A stretch of DNA of 64,000 nucleotides from Persicaria tinctoria (taxonomy: Eukaryota; Streptophyta; Magnoliopsida; Caryophyllales; Polygonaceae). The stretch covers positions 53,918,318-53,982,317 of the forward strand of contig JBANSL010000004.1 in NCBI GenBank assembly GCA_037127255.1, read 5' to 3'. A model generated the notes under the pieces. The model had not been told where the DNA came from. It saw only the letters and a program-made list of their open reading frames with translations, and searched no databases. Shown here piece by piece: positions 45,189-56,946 of this stretch (positions within the stretch are counted from its first letter, which is position 1; each line of letters begins with the position of its first letter). The translations under genes and the position numbers were made by a program.

Positions 45189-45638
45189 CTAGGGGCACTT
45201 CCAATCTCCCAATAAAGTTTTTATAACCAATATGTTATCTCCCTCAATAAGTAGGTTTTGAATGTTCAACTGTTTTGCTTGCAAAATGCCCATCTTGAGC
45301 CCGAGGTTTTCGGCATAAGCAACCGAGACATTGGTAAAAGTATTTCTGCCCAAAGCCACTATAGCACCCAGACAGTCTCGAATAACGAAACCATACAACG
45401 CCGAAGCCCTTGGTCTTACGGAACCATCAAAGTTCAGCTTGTAGGAATCAGATGGAGGCTTTACCCACAGCCCAGAGCGCTGATTAGATCGCTGCTGAGC
45501 CACCGGTTGCCTATTGAGATAGCTTGAATTTCTGTTTTTGTTTCTGTGGGAAATTGGGGAATCACCGACGGACACCCCATCATTTAAAAGTTTTGTTTGT
45601 TGCCAGCAGTGGGTAAAAGTGGTATAGAAAAGCTCCAT
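45189..45638 (-). pseudogene. LINE RNase H domain
   Basis: Reads WVKPPSDSYKLNFDGSVRPR, GFVIRDCLGAIVAL, AYAENLGLKMGILQAKQLNI and NLLIEGDNILVIKTLLGD. The catalytic Asp (NFDGS), Glu (AENLGL) and second Asp (EGDN) of plant RVT_3-type RNase H are all present. The next segment, in another frame, reads SYVAIRHIFREGNQ, the usual C-terminal part. Frame changes at both ends. Confidence 0.8.
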
Positions 45639-45732
45639 CTTAGTAATAGAAACTTTGTTTGTGTGTTCGAAAGCTAGTTGGTGCCTGAAAAATCAGAGAG
45701 ACCACTAAGAGCATGCTAGAGCCCCAAATTAA

Positions 45733-46580
45733 TTATGTAAACCAATTGCTACCTTTAGATCCTTGAGAGGAAGAACGATCCCACCGTAGAATTTGTGACA
45801 AAATAACTAGGCATATGGATGCGTAACGCCTTGTTAAGACGAATGGCCATTGGACACTCGATAAATAAGTGAGGAGCTGATTCATTGGTGTTGCCAAGAA
45901 AACGCAACCTGAGGAACAGACATGTGACACTTCTGTAGTCGTTCAGTAGTCAGTAGACTATCACGAGAAATTTTCCATAGGAAATGACGCACTTTAGGCG
46001 GAACATCGAAATCACAAATCCATCCACAATCAAAGTTTAGTAAACCTTTGTTTTTTTATAGCAAGGAATTTTCCGAACTTATAGAAAACCAGCCATTGGT
46101 ACTGGGGCCCCAATAAAGTCGATCCAACAAAGGGTTATTCGGAAGAGTGATTCCTAACAGATGATTAATATCTTCTAATGGAAGCAGATTGTTTAAGGTA
46201 GATAGGAGCAAAGGTTTGTTCCACTTTAGGTCCGTGGTAAGAAAATGAGATATCTTAATACCCAACAGGCCAGTTGGGATTGGCTGAAGAACCCTAGTGT
46301 CTAAGCGATTGGAAAATGCCCAGTTATGAGTCCAGAAGTCTATGAAGTTTCCATCACCCACACTCCAATGAATGGCAGATTGAAATAAGTGTCGGATGGA
46401 CATCAGGCAATTCCACTGCCATGAAGAGTTGCTTTTCTTGTTGTAAGTTAGGAGATTCTGTCTCTTAAGATATTTTTTCAAAACAATACGTACCAAGATG
46501 TTGTCTGGTTCGACCAAGATTTTCCATAAAAGCTTCATTTGTAGCATTATATTCATAGACTCGGCTTTATGAATCCCCAA
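45733..46580 (-). pseudogene. LINE ORF2 region between RT and RNase H (zf-RVT)
   Basis: 46580-46056 reads ESMNIMLQMKLLWKILVEPD, WQWNCLMSIRHLFQSAIHWS then VGDGNFIDFWTHNW, and DRLYWGPSTNGWFSI. It continues, in broken frames, with KVRHFLWKISRDSLLT and CHMCSSGC...APHLFIECP, the zinc-binding reverse-transcriptase C-terminal region of plant LINEs. Stops and frame changes at about 46056 and 45930. Confidence 0.75.
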
Positions 46581-46674
46581 CCCTCATTCATTGTGTCAGC
46601 ACAGATCTTGTCCCATCTTATAACATGTGTTGTGTTCAAATTTTTGTTCCAAAAGAATTGTCTATAAACCATAT

Positions 46675-48480
46675 CTATTTCCTGATGGATATGAGATGGC
46701 GCAGTAAAAAGGCTTGCATAAGAAAGAGCGGTTTGGCACTTAAATTAGCTTTTATTAGGACCTTACATCCTTCAGTAGAAAGACCCGAAGCCTTCCATTT
46801 TGAAAGTTGTTGTTTGGTTTTAAGAACCACTTCATTGAAGGTATCTTTGTTGACCCTACCATTGACTATGGGATAGACCAGGTACTTATCAAAATTATTT
46901 GCTTGAGGAATGCCAAGAACAGAGATGGTAGCGTTGATAGCTGATGTTGTTGTGTTAGGGGAAGCTTGAAAGCTGAATTTGTGTTGATTTACTTTTTGTC
47001 CAGAGATTAGAAAGAAACAGTCTAAGATAGCCCGTACGGATGTACATGCCGTTTGGGATGCTTTATAGAAAATAAGAATATCATTGGCGAACGCTAGAAA
47101 AAGGATCTTGATTCCCGGATTACCGAAATACACACCCATATCTTTTTTTGTCAGGCTCTCCTGATGCAATGTTCTTGCAAGAACCTTCGATGGTAGAATA
47201 AAAAGAAACGAGGATAGGGGATCCCCTTGCTTTAGACCCCTTGAAGGTTCCATAATTGTGATAGGTTCATCGTTTACTAAAACAGAGTAAGAAACCTTTG
47301 ATACACACTCCTTGATCCAACCGATAAATTGGGCGTCAAAGCCAAAAATGGACATGACTTGGAAGCGAAAAGGCCATTCGACCCGGTTGTATACCTTCTC
47401 CATGTCCAGCTTCATAGCAACCAGCCAGATTTATCCTTTTATGCTTAAATGAGTGAAAAGCCTCAAGGGCCATTAGGATATTGTCCTGAATAGATCTTTC
47501 TTTAGTAAAGGCTCCTTGTAAAAGCTCCTTGTAAAAGCTCCTTGTAAAGGCTCCTTGTAAAGAATGGATCAGTTTGTCAAAAATATTAGTTAATCTTGTC
47601 GTTATAACTTTTGCTATAATTTTATATGCTGTGGAACACAAACTTATCGGTCTGTAGTGGGTGATTGTGGAAGGATCATCACATTTTGGCAGTAAGGTAA
47701 TGAAAGTATCATTGATTTTTCGTATAAGCCTACCACTGGAAAAAAAAAAGCCTGTAGTGCTTTGATAACGGAAGGCCCCACAATCTTCCATCATTTTTGG
47801 TAAAAACCTGCCGAGAAATCATCAGGCCCAGGTGCCTTATCAGGACTCATAGAGAAAACAACGCTCTTAATTTCTTCATTAGAGACAGGGGTTGTAAGCA
47901 TATCGTTGTTTATCTGGGTTACTTGTGTAGGAATAACCGCCAGATCCCTAGAAAGGTCAAAACCATCCCCCGAAGAAGATCGAAAGCTAGCTTTGAAATC
48001 TTTTTCAAATTCTTGTTGAATAATATGAAAATCTGCTGAGATCACACCATTTGGAAGAGAGATCATCTTTATAACTTTCTTGCCTCTTTTGGTCGAAGCT
48101 ATCTTGTGGAAATAGCTAGAATTTGAATCATTTAATTTGGCATGTTTAACTTTAGCCCGCTGACTCCAGTAGCGTCAGTGGACATCCAACATCCTTTCCC
48201 TTTTGGTAAGTAGTTGTTTTAGAACTCGCAAATGATTGTTGTTATAGTTCGTAAGAAGGGATATTTGTAATTGGAGAAGTTTACTGTCGGTAACTTGAAT
48301 TTGATTGTGAATATTAAGAAAAGTTTTTTGTGCCATGCTTTGGAGAGACGAAGTAACTTCATCCTTTGAACAAGTCGGAACATATGAGACCCTTTCGAGT
48401 ATAAATGTCAAGCTCGAGAGACTAAATTCTTGTAATTCGCTCGATTTGCCCAGGCTAATTCAAACTTAAATGGTCTATTC
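46675..48480 (-). pseudogene. LINE reverse transcriptase, broken
   Basis: Reads RPFKFELAWANRANYKNLVS at the insertion edge, SMSPDKAPGPDDFSAGFYQK, FITLLPKCDDPSTITHYRPI then SLCSTAYKI, VYNRVEWPFRFQVMSIFGF, EPSRGLKQGDPLSSFLFIL and FLAFANDILIFYKASQTA. The catalytic FADD box reads FAND, one Asp lost. A short duplication (AAAGCTCCTTGTA repeats near 47515-47560) and several frame changes add to the damage. Confidence 0.85.
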
Positions 48481-50689
48481 TTGGTGATGGGAGGAAATCG
48501 TTGTGTCTCCAATCAAAATAAAACTCAAACCTACAAACTAGTATAGCAAGTAAGTAAGAGGTCGATCCCACAGAGAATCAAGTATTCCTATGCAATGTGT
48601 ATTTACCAATTAGTAGATAGGGGGGTTTTGATGATTGAGAATAAAAAGAAAACAAAATAAACATTAAACAGATTGATACAAAACAATTTAGAGAAGATCG
48701 CTCTATCTACAATTATCCACTTTATTTGGTTGAATTGATATTGTAACATCCTCTTGTCCTTTTAGATTTCCTATGAATCTCCTTGTCTCGACCTTATATA
48801 GTTACTAGTCCAATCAGTCATAGAAACCCTTATCTCATGAGCAGTCTCTCAGAAAAGGATTTAACCCAATCGATAGATTTAAGTTTAGAGATTAACCAAG
48901 GTATATGTAGTCCTTCATAAAGGGATTTAACAACACATTCAACTTCCTACCCATCCAATTAATTCAATCAGCCCTAAAGGGATAAGTTTGCCAACTTGGG
49001 TTAAGGTTCGCAATCAGAAATCTAAAAACCCTAGCAATTGAATTGATTCTACCAAGTTGATCAGGCAAGATAGAATAAAACAATCAAACATTCAAGCCCA
49101 AAGAAGTTGAAACATTCAATATAGGAAATAAGGAACAAGATTCAGAAAATCACAACTCAATCCAAACAAAGCTTCAAATTGCAGATAGAACGAAGAGAGT
49201 TTAGTCGTCCATGGTGAGCATCACTCTCAATCTCCAAAAGATAGATAAATAGGTCTTGGATAGAAAAAAACCGTCGTTGTGCAAAAACCCTAAACGTGTC
49301 GCTGCTAGACCATGTGACCGCCGCTACATAAATGTGACGGCCGTTGCCTGACGCTTCAGTGGCAAAATATGCGGCAGCCGCTGCCTCTAATGCGGCGGTC
49401 ACTGCATCTATCAGTGACGTTTTATACAGGTTGAATCAGCTCTCGACGTCAAAAGGAAAGTTGTATCCCTCTGAAAGAACTTTCCAACGCATGATCATAA
49501 TAGTCAATCAGACAACCGAGATCTCCAGAAAGTTTAAAACAAGTTCAGCATGTATGATGACAACTTCTGCAAACTTGTTCTTCATTTAGGCTAACTTCTT
49601 CTTCTCATGACCTCTTCAGATCTTCATGTAAGCTTCTTCGATCAACTAGACATCCTCAATCAATGTGTCATCAACCCATGTCTCCTCCTCGGGTCCACAG
49701 TTACATGAAATAATTAACAAAAGTGTGTAGATTCCGACTCCACCAACATAATTAAAGAGCAAATATGAAAATTCACTACAACAAATAAGGTCTATTGTTT
49801 TTCTTGCAACGGTTAATCTATTGTGGCGGTTTGTGTAGCGGTTTAGTCTATTGTGGCGGTTCATGCGGCGGTTTATAATGGATTTCTATAATGATTTTTG
49901 AGTTCTACCACTTGGAGAATATCCTAAACTGATTATAGATTATTACATAATTTTTATAAAATAAGTAAGTTTGTAAAGTAGGGTTTTTAATAAGTTTTTA
50001 AAAGTAGCTGTGTTTAATGTCAAATTCTACTTGGATGGAAAGGGAAAAGATTGGAAGGAACTACTTCCCCTTTGGAAATTCCTTTTGTGTTTTCTGTTCT
50101 TTGGTCATTTGGTTGATCCCCTTGTGTTGTAGGATTTATTTTACCATTTTTTTTATAACCTTGTAGGCTGCAAGCCTGCAACTATAGGTTTTTTGTGAAC
50201 TTCTTTCTTTAATTTATTATCACATATCATGTTTAAACCTTGCTTTAGATGTGTAGCTTAACTATATACTCTACTTCCATTTGGTTCAATCTTTAGTATC
50301 TTTGAAATCTGAATTTGTAATACAATGATAGGAATTGGGACCTAGGAACATTTCATATGATATATATGTATATGGATAGATTATAGATGCCGAATTGTCA
50401 AATCATCACTTGCACTTTGTCCTTTGCAACTAGTTTCTATTAGTCATATGATATATATGTATATGATTTTGTGTGCATAAAAAATGCGATGCAGGTATTA
50501 AATAGTAGATTGAAATGGTTTATTTTCGGCCAGTGGTTACCTTTTGGGATTCAAATATGATCAGTCACTTCAATTAATATAACATGAACTTATATTATAC
50601 TGTTAAAGAAATGCTATTTTCATTGATAGATTTAACTCTCGCTGCTATAATCAGAATGTCATACAAGATGGATTACTGAGAGAAGGTCT

Positions 50690-51645
50690 TTGCTCGGTTT
50701 AGGATTAGAATGCAAGGTCACTTTTTTCTTGACAACTTTTCTCGCATCACAAAGCCTGCTAAAGGATACCTGTGCAAGCATCTTCAGGTGAGTTGATTGT
50801 GCTTTTTCAACACGATTCATATACATAACTATACTTTGTATTATATGGGTTATGAAATTTAGATTAGGGTCAATTTTTCTAGTTTTCTTGTCCTTATGTT
50901 TTTCCCTTGGATTATCTCATAGAACCTATTTCTATTTTCGAGTTGATATGCTTGTATATTTTTTCATTTGTTCCATTTCAGTGCTTAGTTATTCTGAAGT
51001 GTGTGTGCACCTGAATACTATCAACAAATTCTTTACCATATGAGTGACCTGAAAAATGCCTTATGATATTGTAACAGCTTGTTCTTATCTTAAAAGTGAC
51101 TTACAAGGCCTTGTAAAATATTTACTTTGTGAACATAACATGTCGAACCCACCCTTAGGTGTTGTGGACTTGAGCGATCACGAACTTTCTAGTAATTGAT
51201 TTGATAGCACAAGATGTTTACAAGCTTTCTCTTTATTTATTTACTTATGTTTATTTTTATTTTCTCCTTCAAAGAAGAAGGGTTTGGTGTTCTAAGGAGG
51301 CATACCCTTGACTAATTTTTGCCTCCTCTTTTAATCTGTTGTAGTGTTTTGATGTCAACAATTACACTGAGATCAACTCAAAAAGACCCTCGTGGAGATG
51401 TCCACTATGTAACCAACCAGTATGTTATCCTGATCGACATCCGGATTGATCAGAAAATGTTAAAGGCAAGTTAAAAATATAATATGACAATAGTGTAAAA
51501 GCATTATATTTATTCAATCTCTTTCTTCTTTTTGGTTGTGTCCAGATCCTCCAAGAGGTTGATGAAGGTGTCAAGAATGTGATTTTTCATTTAATTGGTT
51601 CATGGGAAGCTAATTCTGGTGGCAATGGCCGTAATGAATCACATA
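50690..51645 (+). pseudogene. SP-RING SUMO ligase (PIAL-like) fragment captured by CACTA
   Basis: Three exon pieces. About 50700-50789: HFFLDNFSRITKPAKGYLCK then HLQ, with GTGAGT following. About 51345-51470: CFDVNNYTEINSKRPSWRCP then LCNQPVCY, then in another frame DIRIDQKMLK. About 51547-51645: ILQEVDEGVKNVIFHLIGSW. The C-x-H-x-x-C-F-D ... W-R-C-P-x-C spacing is the SP-RING (MIZ) zinc finger of SIZ/PIAS SUMO ligases. The following DxRIDQKMxKxLQEV matches plant PIAL (E4-type) proteins. A frame change at about 51425 and missing N- and C-terminal parts show a captured fragment. Confidence 0.75.
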
Positions 51646-51739
51646 AGTAAAAGCATTGGTTATATTTTCTGTTTTCTTACTCTTGAAGAATTAATTCTAG
51701 AGTTGTCTTATGGTGTTGAACTCGTTTCTCATTGACAGA

Positions 51740-52000
51740 GGATGTGCTATTGCAAATTGTTGAAATGATGGTGCAAGAGTCGGAAAAAGGCTCTAAACTA
51801 CAACTCTTTGCTGCTGAAAGTATAGGATCTGTCAAGCAGCTAGAAGGAGTTGTTGAGGCTACAAATGAATGATCAAATCGGAAGCTTTTACCACTTCTCT
51901 TCCCTCGGATTCCACAAGGCTGCTGGTGGGTTCAAATGGAGATTAGGATCGTTAATGATTGCACTCTTATATCATCGGAGGTTGGTACACAACTAACCAC
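51740..52000 (+). pseudogene. unrecognised exon-like fragment in CACTA
   Basis: After TTGACAG it reads EDVLLQIVEMMVQESEKGSK then LQLFAAESIGSVKQLEGVVE and ATNE, with a stop at about 51870, then RKLLPLLFPRIPQGCWW. Exon-like, with no assignment made; it may belong to a second captured gene. Confidence 0.3.
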
Positions 52001-52705
52001 AGGGTAATCCCTCTCACCATCACATTGGATAGCTCTGGATTGAATTCTAGGTGTTATTGTAGAGGTTGAGGCAGATTTGTTGAACCTCATGTGGAAAAAA
52101 ATATTATTTAATTGAAGAATTCATGTAATACTTGTGTACGTTTCATCAAAATATGATCGGGGTGCATTGAAGCTCATGTATCCTTTTTCTTCTTACAATT
52201 TTTCCTTTTAGCATGGGCTGTAATGCCCACCCATTTTTTTTATTAATTTGAATGACTTTATAGCCCGGGTCTAACTAAATCCGGGCTAATAGGTGGTATC
52301 TAAACCATTTAAAAACCGCTTCATTAGGTAAGTAAATCGTTGCCTTAGGAATTATAAAACCGCCACATTTGACTAGGCTATTGTAGCGGTTGTATGTCTA
52401 TTGCGGCGATTTTAAATTGGTCCCTAAAAACCGCTGCATTAGCCTAGAAAATCGCTGCACTAGACCTAATGCAACTCGAGGGAATGAGGCGGTTAAAAAC
52501 CGCTACAATAGGCCTAATGTGGTTTTTTTTGGCCTTTTGAAGCGGTTTTCGACCGCTACACTAGCCCTTAATTGTAGTAGTGATTGTACTTAAACCATGC
52601 ATGATATGCATCTTAACTAAGCTAAATGCAACCTATTATGACCATCTAAATGCGTATCACTTGGGTTGAGTATTATGACGGAATTACGTGGAGATAGATG
52701 CATGA

Positions 52706-53420
52706 TCAGATCTTGTGAACAGGTGAATCTGAGTTCGAAGCGACTCGAAAATTGTGGAGACATTTGTGTGGACCAAAATATGATATAATTTCTCCAAACA
52801 GTTGGCGATCCCATTTTGTTTTCGTTGCCAGGAAACTAACCATCAAAGGAGGGGACCTCATGTAAAGAGAAATTGTTTTTGAAGTCGTTAAGTCGCGTAA
52901 ATCTGGAAGTAGTTGGGCACACTCCGCCCAGCTTGTCACCCGGAGAGTTAATTTCATTGAAATCTCCCATAATAAAGTAAGGTATGAGAAGGCTCTGTAA
53001 GTAGAGAGTGATGGAGTCCCAAAACACCAGTTTACGTTTTTCATCTAGCGGGGAATAGATGATAATAATGGAAATGGTTCTGTGAGACTCAAAATCAGAA
53101 TCATTGAAATGGATAAAACGGGTCTTTACTGAAATAAGTTTGACAGAACCCTGAGCCGATGGAATATATTTCCAAAGCAAACAGACACCTCCGCAAAAAC
53201 CAGATGCCGGATCGAAAGCGATGTTTGTGAAACCGCATTTCCTCCACATACAGTCTTTAGGGATCTTATCAGTCTTTGTTTCTAGTAATGCAAGAACATT
53301 GATGTTATTATTCTTACTAAAAATATCGACGTTAGTCCAGAAGTTCCTACTGCGGATACCGCAAGAATTCAGAGAACAAATATTCATAGGAAACGACTTT
53401 CCGTAGCTGTTTGTACACAA
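52706..53420 (-). pseudogene. LINE APE-type endonuclease, broken
   Basis: Reads NICSLNSCGIRS (Asn motif), NVLALLETKTDKIP (catalytic Glu), FCGGVCLLWK, SIIIIYSPLDEKRKLVFW and YFIMGDFNEINSPGDKLGG (Asp/Asn), ending LHEVPSFDG, then a frame change to FLATKTKWDR. This is the exonuclease/endonuclease/phosphatase domain at the start of L1-type ORF2. The C-terminal His motif (S-D-H) is not present; the solo LTR starts 47 bp further on. Confidence 0.85.
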
Positions 53421-53929
53421 TTAGAGCGGTAGCTATTAAGCTTGTGGGACTTTGTGGAAGTCCTAAGATCCAAAATATTGGTGAAATTAAGTACAACCCC
53501 AATCGAGATTTGCTAAGATGACATTTGAACCCCAATTAAACTTACAAAGGCAGGACCAAACAGGAATAAAAGTCAGCCGATACAACTTCAAAGCCAAACG
53601 ATGGATGAGTAAGTCCGGTAAGGACAGTCGACAACGGCGTCTGAACAAACCTACGAATGGAAACATATATTCATAAACATGGACTGGGAGTCCCAAATAA
53701 CATTGTGATCTCACTTGTGAAGTGGAAAGAACCTGAACGATAAAATAAGATAAGTTGCACTTGTACTGGTAGCAAATAATAACATTATTGTTAAGGTTAA
53801 CAAAGTTTGAATACAAATGATTTAATATCAAATACAAACATAAAGGAAAGTTAGCAATTGTAAAAGTGGGATTGTGTTCCCAAATGTTTTCTTTGGGATA
53901 ATAATATATCAGTTGTAAAAGTTCGATAA

Positions 53930-54915
53930 TGTATAACAAAGTAGAAGAAAGATACTCTAGAAGGGGGGGGGGGGGGGTTGAATAGAGTATGACAACTTTT
54001 CGCCGTCAATCTCAAGACTTTTGAAACGCTTTCAAAACCATTTGAGAGTAAACTCAATTCTTTCGATTGGGAAACCTGAATCACAACAAAGTTATACGAT
54101 TCGAAACAAGTGCGGAAATATTGGTAAAGCAATAAGTAAAGAACACGACAAATTGTTAACGAGGTTCGACTCCTTAAAGGATTAGTCCCCGCCTAGGGTT
54201 CTTCCACAACCCTAGGATTCAACCGGCTTTATTGATTCACAAGACTTAGGATCCTAATAGCTCACCGAGAAGCCTCTCTCCTATACAATTGCAATCTAGT
54301 CAACTCACGTTCCCTTGGAGTCCTAGACCAATCTAGAAGAGCCCAACCTCTCTCAATCCATCCGATTTGAGAGAGGTGGGGTTCTCCAAATCATGGCCAA
54401 GGATGGATCTTCGCAATCTTCTAAAGATGGAAACTTTAAAGCCCCAATCCATCCGATTTGATTCTTTATATATTTCAGCTTTAATGAAGGAGATATCTCA
54501 AAATCTTTGATGTATGGTTAGTATAAAATATATGTAATAATATTCGGAAACCATACATAGACAATATAAGATAATAAAATACATACAATACAAGTTTTGA
54601 ATTTCATCAATACAACTTTAGCTTCAAAACCTTTGACACAAGCTTTGTGTCAAAGCCTTTGAAACCATTTCCGATTTTCATCAAGGGAGTGGAGTTATCA
54701 ATCTTCCCCTTCACGAAAGACAAAACCTGTGCATCCCTGTAACTTAGTCAAGCAAATATATCATATAAAAAAACGGACTAAGTACCTGCATGGGTTAGAC
54801 AAATGTTGGATCATATAAGTTCAAAACCAATGATAAAAGCATCCAACAAAATAAGGCAAAATAAAGTCTTTCAAGACCCTAGTTCAAAGCAGTTTAAAGT
54901 CCAACGTCTAAACCA
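53930..54915 (-). repeat. 3' LTR of SIRE-like copia
   Basis: On the minus strand it starts TGGTTTAGACGTTGGAC right after the polypurine tract. It ends near AACCCCCCC...TTCTAGAGTATC...TTATACA (53930). The C-run followed by CTAGAG near the end is common in this group. 986 bp; the inner end is firm, the outer end inferred from the TG...CA rule. Confidence 0.6.
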
Positions 54916-54931
54916 TCTCCCCCTTTTTGTC
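54916..54931 (-). other. polypurine tract
   Basis: Minus-strand GACAAAAAGGGGGAGA directly before the LTR, the typical plus-strand primer of SIRE-type copia elements. Confidence 0.8.
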
Positions 54932-55027
54932 TTTCAACAAAGGGAGGAGTATAAAAATAATCACCAAAAGTTTTGAAAAAAACGGCCAGCAGTGTTAGAG
55001 AGTTTGGATCAAAGGCTAGGATAGGGT

Positions 55028-55897
55028 TCAGGGTTCATCGTCTTGAGCACCATCCGTGATCAGCATCTTCAACTCGTTTAACAGCTTGGCCATCTCTCCC
55101 ATCTCAAGCATCAACTCGTGGTGCAGCTCCTTGACGTCCAGGCGAACTTCCTCCAAACCCAACTCCAGATTCTCCATGCGCTCATCGATGGCAGAGGCAG
55201 TGGGAAGAGCTTTTGAGGAATGAGTGGCAAGACTCCAAGTCCCTTGAGGGGACTGAGTGATGCCAATCTTCTCAAAGCTTTTGGAGTCAAATTTTTCCGT
55301 ATGATGTTGTTGTTCTTCATTTTCAAAATCAATTTTAGAAGCTTTGAAGACACGGGTCAAGAGGTTTGCGAATGGGAGGGGAGTTTCTTTTCTGGCTTTG
55401 CGGGTGTGAGCAATGGATCCTAAAATGGTATTGGCCAAATCAAGATCATGGTCATTCAATATTCGGTACAGGAGGACCATTGCATTGTCAATGGGGAGGG
55501 AGCCAGTGTTGATTCGGGGTAAAAGACATCTCACAATGATGTTAAAGATAATTTTGGCTTAAAGTGTGAGGGATGAGTGAGTGAGTTGTTTGGTGGTGCT
55601 GCTTGATGCTTCGGGGAGCAGGTATTTGGAGTGGGAAAGAGTAACACACTGGTCTTTTGTGTGGGTTTCAGGGGAGGGTGGACTTGGTTTGGGAAGACCA
55701 AGGAGTTAAGCGAAGTCAATGGAGTTGAACATGATTCTAACCCCTTTGACGACTGACTCCAGAGTCCAGCCTTCAGTAGTGTGCTTGGCTTTGAGGTTTA
55801 AAAAGGGGCGAGTGAGGTAAGTTGATGGGACAAGTTTGTGGTTCCAATGGTAATAATCATAACACAACTGCCAAGTTAAAAAAATCTGACTTACCAA
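55028..55897 (-). pseudogene. copia third ORF (C-terminal part), broken
   Basis: 55897-55706 reads YLTRPFLNLKAKHTTEGWTL then ESVVKGVRIMFNSIDFA, matching the plus-strand ORF3 at 1490-1600. A stop and frame changes follow (KPSPPSPETHTK...). 55534-55028 reads MRCLLPRINTGSLPIDNAMV, SIAHTRKARKETPLPFANLL, and ends with a Leu-heptad-like helix (IDERMENLELGLEEVRLDVK). This is the C-terminal half of the putative plant transposon protein domain. The acidic N-terminal half present at 780-1090 is deleted here. Confidence 0.6.
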
Positions 55898-56128
55898 AAA
55901 TTAAAAATTCAAAAAGATCCTTTCAAAACTTAAAGGCAAGAGAAGATTTATTCGATTTTAAAATAATTTCCACAAATAAACTATACTCGGATAGAATAAA
56001 AAGATTTTCCCGAAAATAAAATAGGTAGAATATAAAGAAGGTTAAAATCCATTAAAACAACAGTTGATCAACTATCTAATAAGATATCAACCAAATATAT
56101 GATCCGTTATATGTGTTCTACTATTCAG

Positions 56129-56934
56129 TTAACAAACTTTGACATGAATCTCAAAGGTCTTGACACTGAGTAGAAGTTTTCTTTCGTAAAGGGAAAGCTC
56201 CCCATACGAAAGTGCATCCCTGTTAAGCATTCTGATCTCACGCCTAATGAAGGTGAACATGTCCTCTGCCAATGGCTTAGTAAAAATGCCAGCCCATTGA
56301 TAATCAGTTGAAATAAAGGATATGGACACATCACCTTTTTTGACATGGTCTCTAATGAAATGATGTCTTACATCAATATGTTTGGTCCTTGAATGTTGAA
56401 TGGGATTCTTTGTAATGGAGATGGCACTTGTGTTGTCACACTTAATGGGAATGTCTTTGAGGTCGATGCCAAGATCTCTCATTTGTTGAGCTATCCAAAG
56501 GAGATTTGGGAGCAACATGCTCCAGCTGCTATGTATTCGACTTCAGAAGTGGAAAGAGCAACTGAGTTTTGTTTCTTTGAGTGCCAAGTAATCAAGGATG
56601 CCCCTAAGAATTGGCAACATCCCGATGTGCTCTTCATATCCACCTTATAGCCTGCAAAGTCTGCATCAGAATACCAAATTAGTGTAAAATCTCTTTGCTT
56701 CGGGTACCACAAGCCAAGCTCCTTAGTGCCATTGAGATATCGAAAGATCCTCTTCACATCCACGAGGTGAGATTCTTTAGGGTCTGCTTGAAACCTAGCA
56801 CACATGCAAACACTAAACATGATGTCAGGTCTACTAGCAGTAAGATATAATAAAGATCTAATCATCCCTCGATATTCCTTTTGATTGACACTTTTCCCAG
56901 TCTTATCTTGATCTAAGGACAAGGTTGAGCTCAT
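56129..56934 (-). pseudogene. copia RNase H
   Basis: Reads KEYRGMIRSLLYLTASRPDI, FRYLNGTKELGLWYPKQRDF, WYSDADFAGYKVDMKSTSGC then CQFLGASLITWHSKKQNSVA and LSTSEVEYIAAGAC. In an overlapping frame CDNTSAISITKNPIQHSRTK and HIDVRHHFIRDHVKKGDVSI follow. The catalytic SDAD, SEVEY and DN motifs are present. A frame change near 56500 and the stop (TGA, about 56945) between RT and RNase H break the frame. Confidence 0.85.
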
Positions 56935-56946
56935 GGGTGTCTTGGC

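Larger units (their letters stand above)
49774..52582. mobile_element. non-autonomous CACTA element carrying SUMO-ligase fragments
   Basis: The left end CACTACAACAAATAAGG and inverted right end CACTACTACAATTAAGG agree at 15 of 17 positions, with a 3-bp duplication ATT (49771-49773, 52583-52585). Both subterminal regions are packed with short repeats of TATTGTGGCGGTT/AACCGCTACAATAGG type (49796-49875, 52310-52560), typical TNPA-binding arrays of En/Spm elements. No TNPD transposase. The interior holds PIAL/SIZ-like exons at 50690-51645. Confidence 0.88.
48485..52659 (-). mobile_element. solo LTR 2 (gypsy type), split by a CACTA element
   Basis: Minus-strand LTR running from TGATACGCAT (52659) to CCCATCA (48485), flanked by an exact 5-bp duplication CTTGG (48480-48484 and 52660-52664). 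It shares with the solo LTR at 58222 the words GCAACCTATTAT, GCATGATATGCAT, GGTCGATCCCACAGAGAAT and the Pro/Ala-like GC-rich palindromes. Without the CACTA insert it is about 1363 bp. Short ORFs in it are not genes. Confidence 0.85.
44968..53929 (-). mobile_element. L1-type LINE, split by a solo LTR
   Basis: Minus-strand order: APE endonuclease (53420-52706), insertion (48485-52659), linker and RT (48480-46675), thumb/connection (46580-46056), zf-RVT region (about 46000-45733), RNase H (45638-45189), C-terminal tail, and an A-run (T-run 44968-44976). The coding sense of NRPFKFELAWANRANYKNL at 48430-48480 shows the LINE continued across the LTR insertion site. Multiple stops and frameshifts. 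The 5' limit is uncertain; the copia LTR starts at 53930. Confidence 0.8.

Noticed and set aside
49157..49589. Ala-rich ORFs on both strands
   Set aside because: They translate the GCGGC palindromes of solo LTR 2.
54100..54480. Host exon-like words in the copia LTR (AACGAGGTTCGACTCC, GTCCCCGCCTAGGG)
   Set aside because: These phrases belong to SIRE-type LTRs, not to a gene.
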